From positions 62,001-126,000 of the forward strand of contig NCGX01000010.1 in assembly GCA_002256995.1 (NCBI GenBank): 64,000 bases of DNA, read 5' to 3'. The stretch's first letter is position 1. Every line of letters begins with the position of its first letter. Below the pieces are notes generated by a model. It ran no database searches and was not told the DNA's origin. It saw nothing but the letters and a program-made list of their open reading frames with translations. Below are positions 17,169 through 24,979 of the stretch, in pieces. Source of the stretch: Hydrogenophilales bacterium 16-64-40 (GTDB lineage Bacteria; Pseudomonadota; Gammaproteobacteria; Burkholderiales; Thiobacillaceae). The position numbers and the translations under genes are program-made.

Positions 17169-17248
17169 GCAGCCCTATGGACTCATCGATTGACACCCCG
17201 CCACACAAGGCTAGGCTTTGACATATGCCAACTTCAAAGGGGCTACCC

Positions 17249-17488
17249 ATGAATACGGGAAGACATGTCCGTTTTTTTCGTAACGGCCGAAACCAGGCGC
17301 TCCGCATCCCGCGCGAGTTCGAACTGGACGCGGAAGAGGCCATCATTCGCCGGGAAGATGATCGTCTGGTGATCGAGCCCATCAGAAAAAATGGGCTGCT
17401 TGCCACACTCTCGACGCTGCACACCCTGGATGAAGACTTTCCCGATATCGACAAGGGAATGCCGTCTTTGGATGATATCGAGCTGTGA
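17249..17488 (+). CDS. VapB/MazE-type AbrB-fold antitoxin without toxin
   Basis: A 79-residue protein (from ATG 17249) whose N-terminus, HVRFFRNGRNQALRIPREFEL, is the SpoVT/AbrB swapped-hairpin domain of VapB antitoxins; the acidic tail (DEDFPDIDKGMPSLDDIEL) is the usual toxin-binding end. An in-frame ATG at 17225 would add 8 residues, but AAAGGGG just before 17249 favours the shorter form. The GTGACC overlapping its stop codon is where a VapC toxin should begin; after about six codons the sequence turns into MNT/HEPN debris, so the toxin has been cut away. Confidence 0.85.
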   Translation: MNTGRHVRFFRNGRNQALRIPREFELDAEEAIIRREDDRLVIEPIRKNGLLATLSTLHTLDEDFPDIDKGMPSLDDIEL

Positions 17489-17690
17489 CCCGAACGCCGC
17501 GTTACCTGCGTGAACGCATACTTGACGAGGCTGTCACGCTGTGAAAAAAGACCCGGCCGTTTACATCCGGCATATCCATGGCTGCATCCTCCGCACCGGA
17601 AATAGTCTGGAAGACCATCGGATCTAGCCGATCAGATTGAAACTTTGCGGAGAACGCACAGATTGAGCCAATCCTAAAAAACTCCACCAT
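17487..17690 (+). pseudogene. Composite scar: VapC start, MNT-1 end, HEPN-1 start, HEPN-2 end
   Basis: Starts with GTGACCCGAACGCCGCGTTA (17487 onward), a plausible VapC start. From 17502 it copies 13394-13490 (last codons of MNT-1 and first ~19 of HEPN-1). At 17596/17597 it switches to a copy of 15027-15118 (last codons of HEPN-2). Three joins in 200 bp, with no complete gene. Confidence 0.75.
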
Positions 17691-17721
17691 GTTCTAATTG
17701 CTAAACTTAATAGAGTCCATA

Positions 17722-18579
17722 ATGTCGATCAGTGAAAAAATCAACGCTTTAAAAAAAGCAATCAATCGAAAAGCAAGAGGCGAAAAGCACTTCAAAAATA
17801 TCTATTTGAAAACACACGGAAAAGAATTAAACACAAGAGAACCCAAATCATTTTCCGAAAAGCTTTTCTGCCGAATGATTGAAATTAACAGCGCAGGTAA
17901 CAAAACCTACTCCAAACTTGCCGATAAATACAAAGTGCGCGAGCACATATCAAAAACCATTGGCGAAAAATATTTAGTAAAACTATTGTGGCATGGAGCA
18001 AACCCAGACAAAATACCTTTTGAAAGCCTACCGCAGGAATACATAATCAAGGCAAATCACGGATCAGGGATGGTTATACCAGTTCGTGGCGATGTTAGCA
18101 TAAATGAAATTCAAGAAACCATTTCATCATGGCTAAAGACAAACTATTACCTTACTGACCACGAATACCACTACGCCGCGATAAAGCCATTGATTATCAT
18201 CGAAGAATATCTTGATGATAAAAAAGAGCTAGGCCCTTTAAACTATAGCTTTTGGTGCATTAACGGCCAAACAGCCATGATTCAGGTTGACAACAGCAAT
18301 CGCAGCATCAACCCATTTTATGATACAAGCTGGAATAAGCTTCCATTAACCTCTCGCAGAAACCTCCCCGATAGCCAAATAGAAAAACCCAAAAATCTAG
18401 ATGAGATGCTTTCCGTTGCACACACGTTGGCCAAGGATTTTGATTTTGTTCGCGTAGATCTTTATAACATCAATGGAAAAGTATATTTTGGGGAACTGAC
18501 ATTTACGCCTGGATCAGGAAGATTCAAATTTTTACCTGAAGAATGGGACATTGAATTAGGAAGACGCTGGCACTCTTGA
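17722..18579 (+). CDS. TupA-like ATP-grasp protein
   Basis: A 285-residue ATP-grasp-type protein of the TupA-like group found in surface-polysaccharide loci. Visible marks are the N-terminal SEKLFCRMIE, the nucleotide-binding EYIIKANHGSGMVIPV, IIIEEYLDD, YSFWCINGQ, and the C-terminal DFVRVDLYNINGKVYFGELTFTPGSG with the metal-binding acidic residues. Known members add amino acids such as polyglutamate to teichuronic acids; the substrate here is unknown. The gene is strikingly AT-rich against a GC-rich background, which points to transfer. A TTG at 17698 could add 8 residues; neither start has a strong ribosome site. Confidence 0.8.
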   Translation: MSISEKINALKKAINRKARGEKHFKNIYLKTHGKELNTREPKSFSEKLFCRMIEINSAGNKTYSKLADKYKVREHISKTIGEKYLVKLLWHGANPDKIPFESLPQEYIIKANHGSGMVIPVRGDVSINEIQETISSWLKTNYYLTDHEYHYAAIKPLIIIEEYLDDKKELGPLNYSFWCINGQTAMIQVDNSNRSINPFYDTSWNKLPLTSRRNLPDSQIEKPKNLDEMLSVAHTLAKDFDFVRVDLYNINGKVYFGELTFTPGSGRFKFLPEEWDIELGRRWHS

Positions 18580-18735
18580 CGCCGCATGCGCATCCGGATT
18601 GCCAGGCATAAGCGCCTCCGTCACCGTGGCGAATGGATTGTGGTGCATTGCCTGCACCTTGAGTCGGATGACCAAAATAATAAGCCGGACGAATTTCTGA
18701 CAATATCTAATGCATAATTCAGAGAGGATGTAGCT
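18580..18735. other. Gap upstream of the PP-loop gene
   Basis: The first half returns to GC-rich sequence; the second is AT-rich and should hold the PP-loop promoter (GACAATATCTAATGCATAAT around 18700). I see no coding content. Confidence 0.4.
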
Positions 18736-19998
18736 TTGAACAAAACGTTGACAATCGGAAAAATACATAAAGACATCTCCGGGAACAAAGTTGTCTTTTC
18801 TTCGGAAATAAATTTCGGCAACCAAACACAAACACTCTGGTATCGCTTAGATACAGAATACAGCGATTATTTTTGCGAGGATCGGGCCGACGGTCTGGTT
18901 GCAAGTCTGTTGTATTTCTCGTTGATGAACGGCGCAGACATAGTCAGCGAGTTGCCCATTTCCGAAAAGCTGTACTATCAACTGACGCATTATCTAATTC
19001 CGCAATTGTGCAGCTGCAACAAGTCGGTCATTTCTCCAATCAAGATCAAGGCACCGCTTGTTTCAACAGCGTATCGGGAGGCAACCGGGGTTGGCTGCGG
19101 AATATCTTGTGGCGTCGACTCCTTCACGACGCTTTATGAATACACTCAACTCATTCCACTCGATTCATACAAGCTAACCCATCTCACCTACTTTAAGGTT
19201 GGCGCTCATGACGGTCAGATTGGAAGATATGACAGCAACGTGCAGGAAGACCTCTTTCAAACCCAACTATCGCATGCCAAAGCATTCTGCGCTCGATATG
19301 GATACAAGCTTGTCGTGGTGGAATCCAATCTTACGGAAATAATAGATCACATGTTCGGTTTTTATAATTATGATCAGTTTCATTCTTATGTGAGTGCCGG
19401 AACGGTTCTGCAACTGCAAAAACTATTTCGCCGATATTACTATTCGGCAAGCTATGGTCTTGATTCGTTCTTTGTGGATATAAAGAAGGATGCGGCTCAT
19501 TATGAGGCCGTACTGCTCCCCATGCTTTCCACGGAAACAACGAGTTTTTACATTTCCAACCAGGAGATGAGCCGTATTGAAAAAGTTCGCCTAATCTCAG
19601 AGTTCGAGCAAAGTTATGAATGGTTGCTAGTATGCTGGTTACATAAACCAAATTGTGGGAAATGCAGAAAATGCATTCGAACCATGCTGGAGCTTGATTT
19701 CCTTGGCAAGCTGGAACTTTACCGAAGCTGTTTTGATTTAGATGAATATCGAAAAAACAGAGAAAAATATCTTAGACTTATTAATCAAAATAAAGATCGC
19801 GACTATTTTATGAAGGAGCTTTATGAGTACGCAATTACCAATAATATTGCGCTTCCCGCATGTGAGGGTCAAAAAATACACAATGATCCCCTAATCCCAT
19901 GGAATATTGTTAATCAGGTCTTCGATTCTTTACGTAAAAGAGGTGTGCGACAGACGCTGTCCGTAGCCATACAGCGTTTGAGACGGCGTGTGCTGTGA
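18736..19998 (+). CDS. PP-loop ATPase with zinc-finger-like CxxCxxC motif, unknown substrate
   Basis: A 420-residue protein. An SGG-x-DS-type PP-loop is visible as GCGISCGVDSFTTL (ATP pyrophosphatase fold of QueC, asparagine synthetase and WbpG). Near the C-terminus NCGKCRKCIRTML is a cysteine cluster likely to bind zinc, placed like that of QueC. These suggest adenylation of a carboxyl or amide carbon; the substrate is unknown. TTG at 18736 is the start: AGAGAGG lies 8 bases upstream. The gene is AT-rich like the ATP-grasp gene before it, and both were probably imported together. Confidence 0.7.
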   Translation: MNKTLTIGKIHKDISGNKVVFSSEINFGNQTQTLWYRLDTEYSDYFCEDRADGLVASLLYFSLMNGADIVSELPISEKLYYQLTHYLIPQLCSCNKSVISPIKIKAPLVSTAYREATGVGCGISCGVDSFTTLYEYTQLIPLDSYKLTHLTYFKVGAHDGQIGRYDSNVQEDLFQTQLSHAKAFCARYGYKLVVVESNLTEIIDHMFGFYNYDQFHSYVSAGTVLQLQKLFRRYYYSASYGLDSFFVDIKKDAAHYEAVLLPMLSTETTSFYISNQEMSRIEKVRLISEFEQSYEWLLVCWLHKPNCGKCRKCIRTMLELDFLGKLELYRSCFDLDEYRKNREKYLRLINQNKDRDYFMKELYEYAITNNIALPACEGQKIHNDPLIPWNIVNQVFDSLRKRGVRQTLSVAIQRLRRRVL

Positions 19999-20071
19999 TT
20001 TCGGCGCGATGTTACCGACCACACACCTTTATAACCGGATTGAAAGACAAGCTCAGCATGCTGATCGCAAG

Positions 20072-20331
20072 GGTGTGTCCGATATTTTGTGTAAACGGGG
20101 TTTCGTTCACAGCTGAGGGAGTCGCTCCTCGAACAAGATAGTAAGGCGAGTCAGGGCGCCTTTCCAGTCCCGGATCGACATCGTCCATTTCTGTCTGATA
20201 TTCCTGAGTGCAAGATAGAAGAACTTCAACAGCGCCTCGTCGCTCGGGAACTTGCCGCGGTTCTTGGTCAGCTTACTCAAACTCATGTTCACCGGTAATG
20301 CGACAGGTAAGTCGTGTTTCTTGGTGCTCAT
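20072..20331 (-). mobile_element. Remnant of an IS256-family insertion sequence
   Basis: GGTGTGTCCGATATTTTGTG (20072 onward) resembles an IS256-family terminal repeat just beyond the 3' end of the transposase remnant. No matching inverted copy is visible on the other side, so one end is lost. It sits between the AT-rich island and the EPS locus. Confidence 0.6.
20107..20331 (-). pseudogene. Internally deleted IS256-family transposase
   Basis: A 74-codon frame that joins what looks like the transposase N-terminus (MSTKKHDLPVALPV, with GGAG 5 bases before the ATG) straight to the C-terminal stretch LTKNRGKFPSDEALLKFFYL ... KWTMSIRDWKGALTRL. Full IS256 transposases are about 400 residues with a DDE catalytic core between these parts; that core is missing, so the element cannot move by itself. 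Confidence 0.7.
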
Positions 20332-20562
20332 TGTGTCTCCGCCGCCGCCCATGTGTAAGAGGGGATCGGCAACGTGAGCACGCCACCTATTCCGAGGCCG
20401 GCCCGATCGTGGATGACGGTTATTACCCACAGTGCCAATGCCGTAAAGCCTGCATCACACGAAATTTGGAGCCTAGGTGCTTGATCACACCGGACCTCAT
20501 CTCATATGCCTTTTAGGTATTCGCCAAAATAACCCACCTGGGCTTTTCACACGCTTCCCTAA
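20332..20562. other. Gene-free gap between IS remnant and EPS operon promoter
   Basis: About 230 bp with no recognisable coding sequence. Upstream activator sites for the sigma-54-like promoter at 20563 would be expected here, but I see no clear palindrome shared with the other end of the locus. Confidence 0.4.
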
Positions 20563-20577
20563 TGGCACATGCCTTGC
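20563..20577 (+). promoter_or_regulatory. Sigma-54 promoter (perfect TGGCAC-N5-TTGC)
   Basis: TGGCAC-ATGCC-TTGC followed by A: the full RpoN consensus with the obligatory GG-N10-GC spacing. Transcription would start near 20589, about 20 bases before the small ORF at 20609 and 190 bases before the flippase gene. It heads the plus-strand EPS operon and faces inward; a second such promoter heads the operon at the opposite end (62848). Confidence 0.8.
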
Positions 20578-20608
20578 ATATCAGCTTGGGCCATTAGAAT
20601 AGCGAGCC

Positions 20609-20785
20609 ATGAACGCCACCGCCTCAACCAACCCCGCCAGCATCCGCCACGCAACCCAAACGGTTTGCGGCCTACCGCCCGCGCACAAACCCGTGCTTGC
20701 CTGGCGGCGTCATGCCGTCAGTTCCGGCGATTTATCGATACCGGGTCGTAACCGCCGCGCGGCCCGAGCACCCCGCCCAGCATGA
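20609..20785 (+). CDS. Possible small protein or leader ORF of the EPS operon
   Basis: A 58-codon frame beginning MNATASTNPASIRHATQTV. It starts about 20 bases after the predicted transcription start of the sigma-54-like promoter and ends in an ATGA overlap with the flippase gene, as expected of a translated, coupled ORF. I recognise no family, the arginine-rich C-terminal half looks like generic GC-rich sequence, and the ribosome site is weak. It may be a leader peptide, a truncated gene or chance. Confidence 0.3.
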   Translation: MNATASTNPASIRHATQTVCGLPPAHKPVLAWRRHAVSSGDLSIPGRNRRAARAPRPA

Positions 20786-22248
20786 GCCTCGGACAAACCA
20801 TGCGCCATGGCATTGCCTGGATGTTTGTCGGCAATACAGGCCGACAGGTGCTAACGTTTCTCTTCGGCATCGTGCTGGCGCGCCTGCTGGCACCCGAGGA
20901 TTTCGGCATCCTGCTCACCATCCAAGTGTTCACCGGCCTGGCCGGCTTCGTCGCGGGCGGCGGCATGGGCCAGGCGCTGGTGCGCGCAAAGGAAGCGACA
21001 AAGCAGGATTACGACATCGTTTTCACCCTGCAGCTTGGCATCGGCTGCCTGATCTACGCTGGGTTCTTCTTTGCCGCGCCCTGGTTTGCCAAGTGGTACG
21101 ACACCCCGCTGTATGCCGACCTGCTGCGAGTCTCAGCGCTGTCCTTCATCTTCCGTCCACTGGTCAACTTGCCAGCCAGCATGCTGTACCGGAACATGCG
21201 CTACAAGGCGCAAACCATCGTCGGCATCACATCGCTACTGGTTTCCAGCGGCACCAGCATCCTCATGGCCTGGCTGGGCTACGGCGTCTGGAGCCTGATA
21301 TGGGGTGGTATTGCCGGTGCAGCCTTCAGCGCGGCACTGATGATCCCACTGACCCGCTGGCGCCCCGGGTTCTCGCTGGAATTCCGACGCGGGCGCGACA
21401 TCGCGCGCTATGGCATCCTGGTGTCAGCCAACGATATCGTCGGCTACTTGCACAATCAGGTCAGCATTTTCATCCTGTCGCGCACCCTCGGCCCGACCAG
21501 CGTTGGCCTTTTCAATAAAGGGAAAAGCCTGGCCACAATGCCCCACAGCTTCATCACGGGATCGGTTTACCACGTCCTGTTTCGCGCCATGGCCGCCGAA
21601 CAGGACAACCTCGACAAATGCCGCTATCTCTTCTTTCGGAGCATCGCGCTGGTTGCTGTCTATGCCACGCCTTTCTATATCGGCCTGCTGTGGCTGTCCG
21701 AACCGTTCATTCGAGGCATTTATGGCGAAAAATGGGTTGCTGCCGCGGGCCCCTTGATGATTCTGGCATTCGCTTGGCCGTTCTGGCTGATGGACAACCT
21801 ATCCGGCGCAGTCCTCGCCGCACAAAACTGGCTCGGTCGCGAGTTGCCTGTCCAGATCGCGACCTTGATCATCACAGCTCTTGGCATCACCATTGCCCTA
21901 CCTTATGGCATCGAAGGTGTGGCCTGGGCCATCGTCGGGGTTGCGGTTTATTCAGCGTTTCACCTGTACTGGCTGGCCACGCGTTGCCTGCGGGCAAAGT
22001 TGTCTGGATTTTTCAAAGCGGTCGCACCCGCTGCAGTGCTCAACGGCTTGCTCGCGCTAGTGCTATTCAGCGCCGACTCGACCCTGCCCGCATCAGTCAC
22101 GGAAAATGATTTCGCGTACATGGCATTGATGGGCGCAACAGGCGGCTTAATTTATATAGTGAGTTTTCTTTATTTGCCCTTCCGCTCGCTGGGCGCCGAG
22201 CGCGAACGCTGGAAAATAAAGCTCAAACTTGCCAAGGCCGCCGCATGA
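20782..22248 (+). CDS. Wzx-type polysaccharide flippase (lipopolysaccharide biosynthesis protein, MOP family)
   Basis: A 488-residue integral membrane protein with about 12-14 hydrophobic segments and the family N-terminus GIAWMFVGNTGRQVLTFLFG followed by LARLLAPEDFGILLTIQVF. It resembles the WzxC group that moves lipid-linked repeat units across the inner membrane. First clearly recognisable gene of the plus-strand EPS operon; it overlaps the deacetylase gene by 4 bp. Confidence 0.93.
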   Translation: MSLGQTMRHGIAWMFVGNTGRQVLTFLFGIVLARLLAPEDFGILLTIQVFTGLAGFVAGGGMGQALVRAKEATKQDYDIVFTLQLGIGCLIYAGFFFAAPWFAKWYDTPLYADLLRVSALSFIFRPLVNLPASMLYRNMRYKAQTIVGITSLLVSSGTSILMAWLGYGVWSLIWGGIAGAAFSAALMIPLTRWRPGFSLEFRRGRDIARYGILVSANDIVGYLHNQVSIFILSRTLGPTSVGLFNKGKSLATMPHSFITGSVYHVLFRAMAAEQDNLDKCRYLFFRSIALVAVYATPFYIGLLWLSEPFIRGIYGEKWVAAAGPLMILAFAWPFWLMDNLSGAVLAAQNWLGRELPVQIATLIITALGITIALPYGIEGVAWAIVGVAVYSAFHLYWLATRCLRAKLSGFFKAVAPAAVLNGLLALVLFSADSTLPASVTENDFAYMALMGATGGLIYIVSFLYLPFRSLGAERERWKIKLKLAKAAA

Positions 22249-23042
22249 CCTGGATCGACCCCCTCTCACGCTATCTGCACCGGGCTGCCGGCCAACATGG
22301 CCCCGTCATGCTCATGTACCACGCCGTCACTCCCGGCAAAATCAGGCCTGGCTGGCCGTGGGCCGTTTCCATGCAGCAGTTCCGCGATCAACTCAATTTT
22401 CTGGCTGCCGAAGGCTACGCCACGCCAACCATGGGCGAACTTGTTGCCGAGCCGAATAAGTGGACAGGCCGCACCGCCGTCATCACTTTCGACGATGGCT
22501 ACGTCGACAACCTCGCCGCCTGCGATGAACTGCAAAAGCGCGGGTTACGTGCCACCTGGTTCGTCGTCACCGGATCGATCGGCGAATCACCCAAGTGGCC
22601 CGCCGACGGCCGCCCGGAAGGAAGGTTACTGAACGTAGTTGAGCTGCGTGAGATGCAGTCACGCGGCATGGAAATCGGCTCGCACACGGTGAACCATGTT
22701 CGGTTGACAGAAGTTTCCGATGCCCGCCTTACTAGTGAATTATCTGACTCCAAGGCCGCCTTGGAAGACCTGCTTGGCCGGCCTGTTGGCAGCTTTGCCT
22801 ATCCTTACGGTGTATGGGATGTGCGCTGTGACGATGCCGTGAAACAGGCTGGCTATTCAGCAGCCTGTATTACCCGTACCGGATGGGCGCTGCGGGACGC
22901 GAACCCTTACCTGCTGCGCAGGCTAACCATTTTCAATACCGATACCGTCAGCACAATGGCGCGTAAGCTCTATCTTGGTAGTCATGATGTACGCTGGCGT
23001 GACCTTGCAGGCTATGCGCTACGACGGTTACGGCATGGATAA
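22245..23042 (+). CDS. NodB-type polysaccharide deacetylase
   Basis: A 265-residue carbohydrate esterase family 4 protein. The catalytic-base motif is TFDDGYVDN, the metal-binding histidines are in GSHTVNHVRL (H-x3-H), and FAYPYGVWD carries the catalytic arginine-loop equivalent. It has no obvious signal peptide, so it may act on lipid-linked precursors in the cytoplasm or be exported otherwise. It overlaps the flippase by 4 bp. One of three NodB-like genes in the locus. Confidence 0.92.
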   Translation: MTWIDPLSRYLHRAAGQHGPVMLMYHAVTPGKIRPGWPWAVSMQQFRDQLNFLAAEGYATPTMGELVAEPNKWTGRTAVITFDDGYVDNLAACDELQKRGLRATWFVVTGSIGESPKWPADGRPEGRLLNVVELREMQSRGMEIGSHTVNHVRLTEVSDARLTSELSDSKAALEDLLGRPVGSFAYPYGVWDVRCDDAVKQAGYSAACITRTGWALRDANPYLLRRLTIFNTDTVSTMARKLYLGSHDVRWRDLAGYALRRLRHG

Positions 23043-23054
23043 CACTTAATTTAA

Positions 23055-24011
23055 ATGAACGCGACCATCTCCATCGTCATGCCCTGCTACAACGCAGCGG
23101 CACATCTGCAGACCAGTATCGGCAGCGTTCTGGCCCAGACGCTGCAGAACTGGGAACTGATCATTGTCGACGACGGATCGACAGACCAGTCCTGGCAAAT
23201 CCTCCAGCAGCTTGCAGCGCAAGATCCGCGCATACAAATCGTGCAGCAGACCAATGCCGGCGCGGCTACCGCACGCAATCGCGCATTGCGAGAAACGCGC
23301 GGCGCGTATACGGCTTTCCTGGATTCCGACGACACCTGGCATCCTGAGTTTCTCGAAGCCATGATGATCGCACTCGCCTCCGATCCCGACGCCGGCATCG
23401 CCTATTGCGGCTGGCAAAACATTGGGCTTGGACAGGGCCGCGATGAGCCTTTCATCCCGCCCGAATATGAAAATAGCGACAAGGTCGAGTCACTGCTTGG
23501 AGGGTGCCGATGGCCCATACATGGGGCGCTGGTGCGCACCCATATCATCAAGGATGCCGGCTGCTTTGACGAAGATCTGAGTTCATGCATGGACTATGAT
23601 CTCTGGCTTCGTCTGGGCACCACGCATCGGCTGGTCCGCGTACCGCGTGTGCTTGCCTACTATCATCATCATGGCGGCGAACAGATCACCCGTAACCGTG
23701 CACGAATTGCCTTGAATCATTGGCGTGCCCAGCGCAAGTATCTGCGCGCAAACCCCGATGTCATCGATGCGCTCGGAAAAAATCGCACCAAGCAATTAAC
23801 CAACGGCGAACTGCTTCACCGTGGCTATGTTTGCTACTGGAAACGCGACCTGCCCTCTGCTCGAAAAATCTTTCGTGCAGTAATGAAACAGGGCTATGGC
23901 ACACTCATCGACTGGAAATACATGCTTCCCGCATGGCTACCCGAATCGTGGCATCGTCGGCTTATCCGCCGGGTTGACAACAAATCCCGCGAAAACAAAA
24001 ACCTGGTTTAG
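23055..24011 (+). CDS. Family 2 glycosyltransferase
   Basis: A 318-residue GT-A enzyme. SIVMPCYNAAAHLQTSIGSV and LIIVDDGSTDQSWQIL are the nucleotide-sugar binding start of family 2, and AFLDSDDTWHPEFL carries the metal-binding DxD. The acceptor region CMDYDLWLRLG includes the likely catalytic base (ED/xDW-like). Donor and acceptor are not predictable. Starts 12 bp after the deacetylase. Confidence 0.92.
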   Translation: MNATISIVMPCYNAAAHLQTSIGSVLAQTLQNWELIIVDDGSTDQSWQILQQLAAQDPRIQIVQQTNAGAATARNRALRETRGAYTAFLDSDDTWHPEFLEAMMIALASDPDAGIAYCGWQNIGLGQGRDEPFIPPEYENSDKVESLLGGCRWPIHGALVRTHIIKDAGCFDEDLSSCMDYDLWLRLGTTHRLVRVPRVLAYYHHHGGEQITRNRARIALNHWRAQRKYLRANPDVIDALGKNRTKQLTNGELLHRGYVCYWKRDLPSARKIFRAVMKQGYGTLIDWKYMLPAWLPESWHRRLIRRVDNKSRENKNLV

Positions 24012-24031
24012 AACCACACTGACCGCGCCAC

Positions 24032-24979
24032 ATGACATCGATCACTGTTGCATTTTGCACCTATAACCGCGCCGGACGGCTCGACCGTCTGGTGACGGCA
24101 CTGCGCGCGCAAAACTGTCCGGTGCCATTCGAGATACTCGCGATCAACAACAACAGCCGCGATGACACGCTCGACGTTCTTGCCCGCTTGCAGCAGCAAG
24201 CCGGCGCGCCGCTGCGCGTGGTCACCGAAACCGCTCCCGGCATCGTGCCAGCACGCAATCGTGCATTGAAGGTGGCGCTCGACCGCGACATCCTTGTCTT
24301 CATCGACGACGATGAATTGCCGGTACCGGGCTTTCTGCAGGCAGCCCACGACGCAATCGTGCATGAAGGCGCGCAATGCGTGGGCGGCAGGATCGAGATC
24401 GATTTCACGGAGCATGAACGTCCGGCCTGGCTGGACGACGAGATCGCGGGTTTTCTTGGAAGGCTAGACCACGGCGCCGAAGCGCTCTGGGTTGTCGACG
24501 ACACCACGCCGGTGTGGAGCGGCAACACGGCCTACGCGATGCAGTACTTCCGCGACCATTCGGAGCTGTGTTTCGACGCACGCTATAACCGAGCAGGCGA
24601 GGGCGTCGGCGGCGGCGAGGACGCCGTGATGCTGCGCGCCCTACTCAAACTGGGCGCTCGCATCCGTTATCGCCCCGACATGGTCGTCCTGCATGCCGTA
24701 GAATCCTGGAAATTGAAGCGCAGCTATTTCTTGAGGCTGCATTATCAGGCAGGGCTTCGCCAAGGCCGGTTTCATATGCCTGACTTTCCACGAAAAATTT
24801 TTGCAGTACCCCCTTTCTTGGTCGGTCAATTCCTACGCCATGCTTTTCGGACAGCGATCATGTTCGCAACAGCCCGGCAAGGAATTGTCAGACAAGCCAT
24901 GAACGCAGCCAACGCGCTTGGTGCCCTCATCGGTTACGCACGGCGCATGGAAAACAACCCGCCAGGAGAACACGCATGA
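24032..24979 (+). CDS. Family 2 glycosyltransferase
   Basis: A 315-residue GT-A enzyme beginning SITVAFCTYNRAGRLDRLV, with EILAINNNSRDDT and the DxD-type stretch VFIDDDELP. The GGGEDAVMLRALLKLG segment near residue 195 fits the acceptor-side acidic motif. Its N-terminal half resembles that of the fusion protein at 28912. It overlaps the FkbM gene by 4 bp. Confidence 0.92.
   Translation: MTSITVAFCTYNRAGRLDRLVTALRAQNCPVPFEILAINNNSRDDTLDVLARLQQQAGAPLRVVTETAPGIVPARNRALKVALDRDILVFIDDDELPVPGFLQAAHDAIVHEGAQCVGGRIEIDFTEHERPAWLDDEIAGFLGRLDHGAEALWVVDDTTPVWSGNTAYAMQYFRDHSELCFDARYNRAGEGVGGGEDAVMLRALLKLGARIRYRPDMVVLHAVESWKLKRSYFLRLHYQAGLRQGRFHMPDFPRKIFAVPPFLVGQFLRHAFRTAIMFATARQGIVRQAMNAANALGALIGYARRMENNPPGEHA

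Noticed and set aside
12884-17690. CRISPR array
   Set aside because: Repeats are of several families, unevenly spaced and mixed with coding DNA; no regular repeat-spacer units and no cas genes.
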